DNA of 64,000 nucleotides from Spirodela intermedia (lineage: Eukaryota; Streptophyta; Magnoliopsida; Alismatales; Araceae). Position numbers and translations under genes: made by a program. Every line of letters begins with the position of its first letter. The stretch's first letter is position 1. Positions 33,292-44,120 of the stretch are shown piece by piece. The stretch is from assembly GCA_902729315.2 (NCBI GenBank), contig LR746264.1:7161878-7225877 (forward strand), read 5' to 3'. A model generated the notes under the pieces. It was given only the letters and a program-made list of their open reading frames with translations, did not search any database and was not told where the DNA came from.

Positions 33292-36200
33292 ATGCTTCGG
33301 GGCCCTTCCATGGTGTGGCTCCTACCGCTTCTTTCCTTCGCTCTCGCTTCCCTCGCGACCAGCGCCATCTCTAAGCAAACTCCAGGGGTACAGAAGAAAT
33401 CGATCATGTTAACGTGCCTCAGTTGAACTTTCGCCTGCGTTGAATTATAAACTGTTCGAACCTGCAGCCATATGTCGTCTACATGGGGAGCTCTACGGAC
33501 GGAGCTAGAGAGAGAAACCCGGGGAGCTCGCTCTCATCTCACTTGGAGATGCTGGCCACTGTTATTCCCAGGTACCCATCTCAACTCCCCGCTCGAACTC
33601 GCCCGCGTAGAAGACGGCACAACCACTCGTGACGTTTGCAGGGAGGAGGGAGAGCGAGTCTTCGTCGGCCACAGCTATCACAAAACCTTTAGGGGGTTCT
33701 CAGCCGTGCTTACCGAGGCAGAAGCCAGAAGATTATCTGGTAAAGAATAGATCTTGTTCCCTTCTAATGGCTCCATCACCTTGCTTGCATGGAAATTAAG
33801 AAAAACAATAATGTACGGGCTTCTCGTGTCGGGCGCAGGGCATCCGGGTGTCGTCTCGGTCTTCCCGGACCGTGTTCTTCAGCTCCACACCACCCGATCT
33901 TGGGCCTTCTTGGAGGCGGAGGCGGGCCCGGGGACGAGGCGGATCCGCCGTCGAGCTTCAGACGACGTCATCATCGGCATCGTCGACACTGGTCGAAGGC
34001 TAATCCGCCGACTAACTACTGTTTATTTCCTTCTCTCCGGGGAGAGCTTCTTCTGCCCCGCTGACAACGCTGCTTCCTCCGCAGGAATCTGGCCGGAGTC
34101 ACCGAGTTTCAGTGACGCCGGCATCGGAGCGGTTCCGTCTAGATGGAGAGGAGCCTGCATCGAGGGACCCGATTTCAAGAAATCTCACTGCAACAGGTCT
34201 GCAACATGGCGGCAAATAAACACTGAATTTGACGATGAGATTCTAAGAATTAGGCCTGGTTCCCACCGCAGGAAGCTGATCGGAGCAAGGTACTACACCA
34301 GCCTGGGGGAACCCCTCCGACCCACCGGCAACGCTAGCCGTTTCCGGGCGGACGGCGCCGGATCGCCGAGGGACACCGTGGGGCACGGCACACACACTGC
34401 CTCAACGGCGGCGGGTGCCGTCGTCTTCAACGCCAGCTATTACGGCCTCGCGCGAGGAGTGGCGAAGGGCGGCTCGCCGTCGAGCAGGTTGGCCGTGTAC
34501 AAGGCCTGCTCGGCGGGGGGCTGCGCAAGCTCCAACATACTCAAGGCCATCGACGATGCCGTCGACGATGGGGTCGACATCATCTCCATCTCCATTGGGA
34601 TAAGCTCCATCTTCCAGTCTGATTTCCTCAGCGACCCCATTGCCATCGGCGCCTTCCACGCGTATCAGAAGGGGGTTCTCGTGGTCTGCTCCGGTGGGAA
34701 CGATGGGCCCGATCCCTACACAGTGATAAACTCGGCTCCTTGGATACTGACCGTCGCTGCTTCCAGCATCGACAGGACCTTCCAGTCCAGCATCGTCCTC
34801 GGCAATGGGAATCGCCTCAAGGTGATTTGTTTCCCCGGGATCCCAGCTGGGTTTTCTCTAACACTCTATGATGAATGGATTATCATACTGAACGAAGTCG
34901 ATTTCGTCTCTCAGGGCAATGCCATTAATTTCTCCAATCAAACTGGGTCGAGATTGCACCCGCTCATCTTCGGTGGAGACGCTGCCTCAGACTTCACTCC
35001 AGTCTTTGAGGCGAGGTTGACGAAACTTCCCCATTTTCCCAGAAATCCGTTTCCTAATTCATAACTTTTAGCTACAGGTGATAATCTTAAACTCTGTATC
35101 GGGGTACTCAGTGATCTCTCTCTCTCTATCTCCGGGATGCAGCAATTGCTATCCTGGTTCTCTAGACTCCGAGAAGGCAGCGGGGAAAATTGTCGTGTGC
35201 GTCGAAAGCGACCCGACCGTAACGAGGCGGGTGAAGAAACTGGTCGCCGAGGGCGCCGGCGCTAGCGGACTCATCGTCATCGATAACGTTGAAAAAGGCG
35301 TCTCCTTCGACTCCGGAACCTTCCCCTTCTCGGAGGTCGGCAAGCGGGCTGGAACTCAGATTCTCAGATACATAAACTCCACCAGGTGAGAACATCTCGA
35401 TTCGGCGAAAAGAGAAACACCCATAAAATTCTCCCTCTCCTTTGAAAATCCCCTGGCTGCGTGAGCTCCATCACCCTCATCGTGGCAGATCTCCGAGGGC
35501 CAGCATTCTTCCCAGCACGGACGTGGACCTGTTCAAGCCGGCCCCCGTGGTCGCCTACTTCTCCTCGCGGGGCCCCGGCAGTCTCACCGAATCCATCCTC
35601 AAGGTAAAGGCCTTCTTCCTCCACGCAGAAAACCCATCCTCTTATCTTCCTCTTCCTCCGGTCCTTGAGAAATAAAGCTTTTCGCATTGCAGCCGGATAT
35701 CATGGCGCCGGGGGTCGGCATTCTGGCGGCCTCAGTCCCGCCGGCGGACGGCGGGCCTGCCGTCCCGCGGGGGAGGAAACCCTCCAACTTCGCCATCAAG
35801 TCGGGGACCTCCATGGCCTGCCCGCACGTCGCCGGCACCGCCGCCTTCCTCAAGTCCGTCCGACCCAGATGGACCCCCTCCATGCTGAAGTCGGCCCTCA
35901 TGACGACAGGTGACTTTAGGACTCGACCTGTTCAAAGCTTGAATCAATCTAACCTGGTTTTTTTTCCTTCTCTTCTTCGCGCAGCCACCACGAAGAACAA
36001 CGTGGGGAGGACCATAACCAGCGTCTTCGGGGAGAGGGCGAGCTACCACGAGATGGGCGCTGGCGAGATCGGCCCGCTGAGGGCCGTCAACCCGGGCATT
36101 GTCTACGAGACCGCCGCCAGTGACTACCTGCTCTTCCTCTGCTACCATGGCTACAAGCAGCAGCTCATAAGCGCCGTCGCCGGCGGCAACTTTACCTGCC

Positions 36201-36535
36201 CGGCGAACTCCTCCGATGAGCTCATCTCCGGGATCAACTACCCGTCCATCTCCGTCGCCAAGCTCGACCCACGGCGCCCGCCACGGGCGGTGACCCGCAC
36301 CGTCACCAACGTGGGACCGGTCAACGCCACATACGCGGCCACCGTGGAGGCGCCGGCGGGGCTGGTGGTGGAGGTCTCTCCCCCCAGGCTCTCCTTCTCG
36401 GGTAGGTCCCGGCGGGCCGCCTACGAGGTCTCCTTCGACGGGAGCGCCGCCGGCAAGGGATACCACTTCGGGCACATCACCTGGTCCGACGGCGTTCGCT
36501 CTGCTCGCTCCGTGTTCGCAGTCAACGTCATCTAG
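33292..36535 (+). CDS. Subtilisin-like serine protease, SBT5.2 (CRSP)-like
   Basis: This is a secreted S8 protease of the plant subtilase family, processed and active in the apoplast. Eleven coding exons are 33292-33387, 33468-33571, 33642-33739, 33839-33991, 34085-34196, 34272-34821, 34915-35015, 35143-35385, 35489-35603, 35693-35909 and 35985-36535, giving 779 aa. A signal peptide (MVWLLPLLSFALASLA) precedes the I9 propeptide (YVVYMGSS ... GFSAVLTEAEA). The catalytic residues are D149 (IVDTG), H226 (GHGTHT), oxyanion N331 (GGNDGP) and S564 (GTSMACPHVAG). A PA domain lies between H and S in exon 8, and an Fn3-like tail (NYPSISV, TRTVTNVGP) ends the protein. The many introns and overall sequence fit the SBT5.2 branch; Arabidopsis SBT5.2 (CRSP) processes EPF2 in stomatal CO2 signalling. 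Subgroup is my recall, not a tree. Confidence 0.93.
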
Positions 36536-36544
36536 ACCCAGGAA

Positions 36545-36575
<31 letters not shown>

Positions 36576-36580
36576 CTATC
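36545..36580. repeat. (CT)n(TATC)n microsatellite in subtilase 3' UTR
   Basis: A short CT repeat passes into about six TATC units directly after the subtilase stop codon. It is probably within the 3' UTR. Confidence 0.9.
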
Positions 36581-36826
36581 AGTAGCCAGACTGGGCCCTG
36601 CCGGACTTTTCTCCGAGGCCAGACTGGGCCCAAAATTCACAGAAGCAGGCCACGAGATTCAGTACTTCATGGTCAACACTCATGGTAATAAATACAAATA
36701 AATAAATAAATAAGCCGAGAAATGGATCTTTCAAGCCGCCGGGTATTCCTCTGATCCAATATCATCACGAGAGTAGCCACAAGAACGAGCAGAAGAAGGA
36801 CGGGGAAAAAGGCTGCATTTTTACAC

Positions 36827-39800
36827 CTACCGTGTGAAGGGCAGCGCAGGCGCCGCCGCCGTGTTGTTGCCAAGCCTGCATTCGCACGTGCATAGCCTCC
36901 TCGATTCGTTGACCACACGCTGTGATCGCCTGGTGTGCAGCTTGATGTTGACCAATTTGCCAGCAATCTTTCATGCCCAAAGGAAAAAAAATAGAAAGAA
37001 AGAAATGGGTATTAATGGAAATGTGCAGAAAAGGCTTCCCTAATCACGAGAGATCATCTCCAATGGCTTCTGGAGATTACTACTGTTAGCATAATCGAGA
37101 GAGGATCAGAGAACTGACCATCCTCCAAGTAAGATCCTCCGGACCAAGGGGTTGAGAGGGACTTGAAAACAGAAAATGCCTCGAGAACTACAGACACAGA
37201 AGCGGAAACTGTTATCAGAAACAGATGGCAGCTTATGGCATCCACATCGTTGACTGGGTCCAATCACCTTCGCAAGGTTGACCTGCATCTCCTTGATCTT
37301 TCTGGGGTCAACGCCCTTGAGGAACGAGACAAGCCAGCCAGGGGCTATCGCATCACTTGAAGAAACAAACAGAGCTATCTGCAAGTAGGAGGATAATTGA
37401 GGCAGCCAGGAATGGGGACCATAAGTTATAAAAAAGCTGTTCATCTGAGAGAGAATTGAGCGGTTCTCCCACGCCATCAAGCGTTGACCTGGCTTACATC
37501 CTACCCAATCATCGTTGTAGAATGATGAAAATGGTAATATGATGAATATTATTACCACCGTTGAGACATCAATGCCGCAAAGAAAAAAACACACTAGAAA
37601 CCAATATGATCAAAGTTCACTTCCAATGAGCAGATCAAATCCCATACCTTTCTGTAATCTAGAATTCCTTCAAAGGGGAGCTCCAGCTCGTCACTAACTA
37701 TTACAGGAATACATCCACTGACAATTGCGTCAAAGAGTCTGGCAGATGATGGGGTGTCCCCTGCGGGGCTCAAGCAAAAGATGGATCTAAAACCAAAGAA
37801 AAAATTGAAGTTAGATCCCCCAAGAGTATTACATATATACAGCAGTTAGGCAAAGGATTGCGTGGCGTTATCTACCTGCGCATTCCATTCTGGGCAGCTG
37901 CCTTCCCAGCTTCTCCTGCACTCCCCTCTTCTACTACAACACCCTCGGCACCAGTAAGTCCCGCCCCAAGTTTGCTGCGGATCTTCCCTCCCTGAACAGG
38001 AAATAAATCACACTAAGCATACAAAAATCTAACAAGTCAAAGTTTCTCGGAAGAATGATGCAAAAGAACATTCTTACAGCGTTCCTTTTAAGTCTCCCCC
38101 TGAAGAACAGAAAGATACTTCTTTGAGATTGGCTGTCTAATAAACACTGCGCATCACAAACTTCAACGTTCGGCACATATGGAAGAATAACGTCTTTCTC
38201 GAGCCACACTTCTCCAGGCTTGTACCTGCACATTTTAGAGTCTGTCAATCATGCACTATTTGCTACGAGGCTTGTGCTCACAGAGAGATGAAAGCTATAT
38301 TCAATGATTGTCAAAAAAAGCACGACCAATTTCCAGTGGAGTCCATATCGGGAAGAAGCCAAATCGCCTTCTTCATGAATCTGCGGACAGACTTGAAAGA
38401 CCAAGGATGATGAACTGGAAGTATGTGATCCCTTCCCCCTGACCTTTTCCAGGCAGGTTGATCAGTAACCCACTGCAAAGCCTCCTGTTTCGCAGAAGTT
38501 CAACAATAAGATCCATAGAATGTCATCCTTATCCATCCATGCTAACTACAACAACATACTAGGAAGCCATAAATAACAAAATAATGCAACCAGGACTGAA
38601 TAATTTCTGCAGTAGCCAAGGTTTCAGATGCGCCAGAATAATAGAACCAAGTCGATGAAATTGTATCATTGGGAAGGAGCAAGTCGGAAGTTCAGAAAAA
38701 GCAATTCTGCAGCATTTTACTTGCCACATCTCCTTAGCTGTGTCAACCGATCAATGGAAAGTCAAAGGAAAACAGTTTGACCAGATTTTGCTAGTAACAC
38801 ATTTCTCAGTGGTCAACATCACTGTCCAGACAACATTTCCTTTTAGCCTAAACAACATTCAAAGCTAATCATTATTGATGTCCTGATTCCTGGAAGACAG
38901 AAAGGACAAACTGAATAACATCTTCACCTCATATTTTGTCTGGATGTGGGTGGTCTCAGCTTTCTAAATAGTTGGGGAATCAGTTTAAGTTTAGACATGA
39001 ACAGAAATATCACTAAGGACACATGTGGGGAGAACATACTTCCAAAAAGATTTGGCAAATCACAGTACACATGTGTGGTACAAAAATCAGAAGTTCACTG
39101 TTTAAAACCTACGAGAGAAAACAGCAACCCCCTCAAAATTCAGGGTAAGCTCCAGTTTTACATTTTAAGGGAAGCTAAACCGCATGAAATTCCTTGTTTA
39201 CTCCTGAATATGTAGGTTCACGAATCTAAATTGGATACCAGTGATAGAGTGGCATGCATGGCATTTGGCATTTTGACTGAATAATCTCCTCAAGCAATGT
39301 TTCGTGTTCCATACGCGCAATGCATGTGTGACAACTCTATTAGCTTACAGACACCACTAAGATTTGAAGGTTAAATTGGCATAAATAATCTTAAGAAAAT
39401 AATGGCTTGTACACATCTCAAGTAAAAGAAAACGACTAGTCCTAGACGATGCATTAAGCTAGCATCAGCATTCGATGTCCACAGTTTAATCAAACCATTT
39501 CATGTCTACCTCATGGAATCAGTAGATACACATGAAATGATTTATATCAGTAGATATATTGACTACAAGTCGAAAAAAAAAGCGGCTAAATTAAAATAAA
39601 TAAATAAATAAAGATAAACTGAGATGTAGAGCACTATTTTTTTCCTCCTGCGGAACATTTTACATGTTTCTCTCAGATCAACAAATTCTTGTCAAACATG
39701 GATGAGGTCAATATCATCTAAAATTTAAACCTTGGGGTTGCTCCCGCACCCTGTAAAGTGCCTTGCATTCCTTTCTTTCAAGCAAGAAATAGCTGATTGT

Positions 39801-40861
39801 TGTGAAAAATGGTATGTAGAACAGGTCAGCCTCCTCTTGCTGATGAACGCGTACAACACTTTTTAGTAGCCTCCTGGACGCTGGAGAGATCAAATCTGCC
39901 CATAGCCAGTAGTCAACAGAATGCTGAAAAATACAAGTAAGAAGCTCATTGAGAAGCCCGCATCCCAAACCAGGACACGAAAAGAAAATCAAAATGACCA
40001 AGAATAACAGGCGTGCAAATTACAGGAATGGGATGGAAATCTGTACCTTTCAATAAAAATCCAGTGACAACAAATTATTAAGTTGGCGTGCTTATCCAGT
40101 AGAATAGAGTTTAGGTTAGGTTGATACGCTTAGTTACCGCAGTAGATTTGTGATTACAGTGGAAATCGTAAGACAAGGATGCTCTAAAAAAAAGGCCAGC
40201 TTAAGATGCTCATATGATAGCATTCGGCCATATTCCATCAATTCATGAGGTACGGTTGATACGATAGAACGGAGGTCACCTGTTCGATCAGGCGGTGGAC
40301 AGGGCTTCCGTTGGACGTGAGGTTCACCGTCTCCTTATACGTACTTTGAAAAAGCCTCAACAGGTCGTAGGTGAACTTGGCCGGCATCTCATATACATAG
40401 ACCCTAACCACCGACAATGCAGACCAATGCCCCAAGGGATCCCCCCCATACATTTTTCCAGCATCTCTCGACCAGATCGCGTCATCCAGAGCCTCCTCCG
40501 AAGCAGCTCCCCCTCCCTCGCGGCTCAGATCTAGGGAACCCCCATATGCCTCGGGACCAGATGCGAGAAATTTCTCGAGCGAGGCCACAAATGAGTACAC
40601 TGGAGGAGTATCCCCAGGGATCTCGACACTAGAGCCGCGAGCCACCGGGAATGGAACTTCGAAAGGGTTCCCATGGTTCAGATCAGGCGAACAGCGGGAG
40701 GACGAGGACGCGAAGGGGAAGAAGAAGAAGCAGAGGGAAGAGACGGCGAGCACGACAAAGAAGGCGAGGACTTTCGCCATTGGAATGGAGGATGCAGCAC
40801 GGGGGTACCGGATCGAGAAGACGGAGGAGGAGGACGCCTGCTGCTTCCCGCCTCCCGCCAT
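36827..40861 (-). CDS. GT47 exostosin-family glycosyltransferase (At5g16890-like)
   Basis: This is a probable Golgi type II membrane glycosyltransferase of family GT47, the group that includes the ARAD arabinosyltransferases. Nine coding exons read leftward: 40861-40280, 39923-39750, 38484-38327, 38225-38078, 37991-37876, 37786-37648, 37378-37268, 37187-37119 and 36967-36827, giving 545 aa. One transmembrane anchor is at residues ~31-50 ([18 protein letters not shown]). The exostosin domain includes [69 protein letters not shown] and [18 protein letters not shown]. The C-terminus ([16 protein letters not shown]) matches At5g16890 as I remember it. The sugar donor and acceptor are not known from sequence. 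The first ATG, at 40861, was chosen. Confidence 0.93.
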
Positions 40862-40923
40862 TCTCAGCACCCGAGAAGAACAGGAGAGCGATCGAAGGGC
40901 CTAAATCGTATGTATATTTAGTA

Positions 40924-40932
40924 CTTTATAAA
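40924..40932 (-). promoter_or_regulatory. Candidate TATA box of the GT47 gene
   Basis: TTTATAAAG on the minus strand lies about 63-71 nt before the GT47 start codon. That spacing would imply a short leader of about 35-45 nt. Confidence 0.4.
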
Positions 40933-41222
40933 TAAATGCCTGCTTATAATTCCAGTTGATGAAATAAATTAATATAATTTTAATACTGTTCCCTCTAAGA
41001 CCTATACATTATAATATAAACCCATATATTTTAAAAACCGATTTATTCTTGGAGATCAGTCCCTATAGATCGCACTGCTCCTCTGGGAGACGCGGCGGCC
41101 CTAAAGCCCAGTAAACCCGATTAAAGATGGTCGTCGAAATGGGCTCATATTGGATGGAAAATGGGCCCAATACTAGCTCCGAAACGTGCTCAGTCTCCCT
41201 ACGTAGTAGCTCCTCCATCTTT

Positions 41223-41262
<40 letters not shown>

Positions 41263-42631
41263 TAACCTCGTCTATCTCTCTCCGCCGTGGGGCCAAGATC
41301 CCAAGAGGAATGCTGGGGACAAAAGGCAAGAGGACAAAGGAGAACCAGGCTCTGTCGTCACCAACCTTCCTTCTCCCCCTCCCCCCTTCTCTCGCGCCGC
41401 CCAGCTGCTGAGTCGAAGCGCTGACGTCGCCCACAATCATGGCTCCGGCGACGGGGTTGCGGGCGGCGGCGTACCAGTGGGCGGTAGAGACAAATCGAAG
41501 CTTGAATGAAGACGGGAGGCGTATAGGAGACTTATTTCATGCCGTCACGGGAAGCCCGCGGCGGTGACGGGAAAGGGTGGAGAAAACGGAGGGGGTCCTC
41601 TCCTTCCTCGGCCATCCCGTCCCTCCCACGCCACCACTCCCTTCAACCGCCATGGAGAGAGATAGATAGAGAGAGAGCTTGATAGACGCTTCCTGTGGAT
41701 AGAACATCGCCACCACCGCCACCAGCCGCTTGTCTTCTTCCCTTCTTCCCCCCCCCCGGATCTGACATGACAGGCTCGAGAAGGAAGGGCTCATCAGTTT
41801 CCCATCGTCTTCATCGCAAAATCCCACCCCGCCAATGGAGAACTGGTCCTCCTTCCCGTCGTATTCGCCGCCGTATATTTGGAACTCCGCCGGCGCCGCC
41901 GCCGCGTGCCGGCTTCGGACCGTGGAGGGAGAGAGAGAGAGAGGGAAGTGCGCAGGATGCATGAGCTTCCCATTTTTCTTAATCATAAAATCGGGAGTGA
42001 AGATGATACTTTTACCGTTTTCTCGCGAGATAGAATGCAAATGATGTTAGAGAAGAAGAGGATAGACAATATTAACGTCAGCACGCGATTTGGTCACCGA
42101 ACGCGGCCCGTGAGGCCCTGCCATCTCCGGCGATGGTCCCCGGCGGGGAGTCGCCGGCGACGCACGTGCACGCTGCCGGAAACACGAGACGTCGCTACCG
42201 ACGGACGGTGACGGATTTCGGAAATCCTTTCGGAGGAGGATTGGGGATCGGAGTCTCCCTCCTCACTGGATCTCCATCCTGCTTCCTCCGCCGCTAGATT
42301 TCTGCAGGTGGACGGAGCTTCCGAGGAAGACGGAGGCGGCCTCCACCTTCTGCGCAACGGTATTTGCTCATGTGCGCGGATAATAAGGAACGGCGGGCGA
42401 TCTCTTCGGCATTGAGCAATTCGCGCGTCCTCCGCCGCCGGCGCCCGAGCGAAGCGGCTGGACTGGCTGCTGTTCCTGCGGGTGGGATCAGAAGACCTGG
42501 CTGCTGTTCTAGAAGGGCCTTTCTTCTGCAGTCTCTGTTCCCGCCAAGCGGAGCGAGCTCATACAGTTTGAAATCCCAACTCAACCGGATTTCTACCGAT
42601 CAACAGCGAAAACAGCGCTCAGCCAGTAGTA

Positions 42632-42662
<31 letters not shown>

Positions 42663-42704
42663 TCTTCCACCTGGTTTAATCTCGTTGATTATGAGGCGGC
42701 TGTA
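40933..42704. other. Intergenic 1.8 kb between divergent GT47 and GAMYB-like genes
   Basis: This stretch holds a CCG repeat (41223-41262), short ORFs on both strands that meet at an overlapping ATG pair (41438-41441), and GA tracts at 41657-41676, 41931-41942 and 42631-42660. A 43-codon plus frame (41439-41570) and a 125-codon minus frame (41063-41440) show no domain I know. I do not call either as a gene. Confidence 0.4.
41223..41262. repeat. (CCG)13 trinucleotide repeat
   Basis: About 13 uninterrupted CCG units are present. In the minus-strand open frame they would encode poly-Gly, and in one plus frame poly-Pro. The tract is GC-rich within the divergent promoter region. Confidence 0.97.
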
Positions 42705-43143
42705 ACTTTTACCTGTTCCGCAAAATCAGTATTCTATAATATCTGGGAAACGACCGGGCGAGGGACGGAGTTCGCTTTCATCGGGTGGCTCTCTCTCTCT
42801 CTCTCCTCCTCTCCTCTCCACCTCTCCCGGGTTTTTTAAGAGCGTCCCCGGGCGGGTGCGGGTGCACCTGGCTCTGCTTCACAACTCTCTACTTCCTGCT
42901 CTCCTCTTCCCGCTTGCGGCACTGCATCAGTGGCAAATCCTCTAGCAGAAGCAGGATTCCTCTTGGAACCCGTTCTCCGCGAGGGCTCTCTCTCTCGCTC
43001 GCTCGCGCGCTCGCGTTGCCTCCGATTCCCGCTGTGGTTCTGGGCTTTCTGCAGTAGTGGGAAGCGGGATCTCGACTGGATCCAGTGGTGCTCTTGTGGT
43101 CGAGATTTGTGGTACGTTCCCGCTATAGAGTTCTCTCCCTCCT

Positions 43144-43144
<1 letters not shown>

Positions 43145-43203
<59 letters not shown>

Positions 43204-43270
43204 CTCTCTCTCTCTCTCTCCCCTCTCTCTCTCTCTCCCCGCTCTCTCTCTCCCCTCTCTCTCGCTCTCC
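43145..43270. repeat. Long (CT)n tract in the GAMYB-like leader region
   Basis: About 120 nt of nearly pure CT repeat, broken by CCC interruptions, form the longest simple repeat in the window. It lies upstream of, or within, the 5' leader of the MYB gene. Confidence 0.95.
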
Positions 43271-44120
43271 CTCCCCCTCTCTTCATCCATTCTACCATCT
43301 CCTTCGCTTCTCCGCTTGCTCCGGCTCCATCTCCCTTCGTTCACCTCTGTCTTATGATCAAGTTCATCCCGTAGCGTTGGACAGTGGATTCAGCTGGTCA
43401 GGCGCGCGTCTTCCCTCTTACTGATGCTTTGCCGGAATTGCTGCTAGGGTTGCATAGCCATCAAGCTTCGTTTCTGAGGTTAGAGGGATCGATCCAGAGG
43501 AATGTGAGGAAAACCATTGGATCTCTGGGGGCAGCGGTGTCTGATTCGTCGGCCAACCTCCAAAGCCAGCTGAGATTTGATTCTGGTAAGCCCGTTCGAT
43601 CTATCTCTCTCCTATAATTCTGTCATTCCACTTCCGTCTTCTACCTTACAGCAAGCTCGTTTACTTTGAGTCTGCCATTGTTACCACCTTGAATGGTTCT
43701 ATGATCCCTGGTGAATTGGCGTCTCTCTTTCTCGCATCATTTGTCCGAGAGTGCAAGGGACCTCAATTAATCTAGCCCTGATTTCATCCTCATTGAACGC
43801 GCTTCTTCACCAAAATCCTCTGCCAGACAGTTTCCCTCTTCTTCTATGTGAAATCTGAATATCTCGTCCTTCTTTAAGAGTTCTTCCTGTTCTTCCTGTT
43901 CTTCCACCTCTCGAAGGGTTTGTGTTATTTGCTCTCGATCTCTGAGTGCAGCACAAGTCTCTGCGGGTCTTCAGTGTCTTCCTCTGCTGTCCGCCTTGCT
44001 AAGGTCTAGCAGACCATTTACATAAAATTGCTCCTTAATATCTCCTTGCGAGATTCCTTCGCGATATTTTTTATCCATTAATCATGATCACGGGTCTTCT
44101 TGTTTACATGTGGCCAGAAA
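43271..44120 (+). promoter_or_regulatory. 5' leader exon and leader intron of the GAMYB-like gene
   Basis: A strong donor (CTG/GTAAGC, GT at 43586-43587) and an acceptor (TGGCCAG, AG at 44116-44117) would remove a 532-nt leader intron. The second exon then starts three bases before the ATG at 44121. GAMYB genes commonly have a 5' UTR intron. The transcription start is not visible. Confidence 0.55.

Noticed and set aside
35732-36475. 247-codon minus-strand frame over the subtilase
   Set aside because: It is an antisense shadow of GC-rich subtilase exons with no recognisable domain.
43145-43290. CT/GA repeats considered as possible CRISPR or satellite arrays
   Set aside because: They are dinucleotide microsatellites without spacers in a plant nuclear genome.
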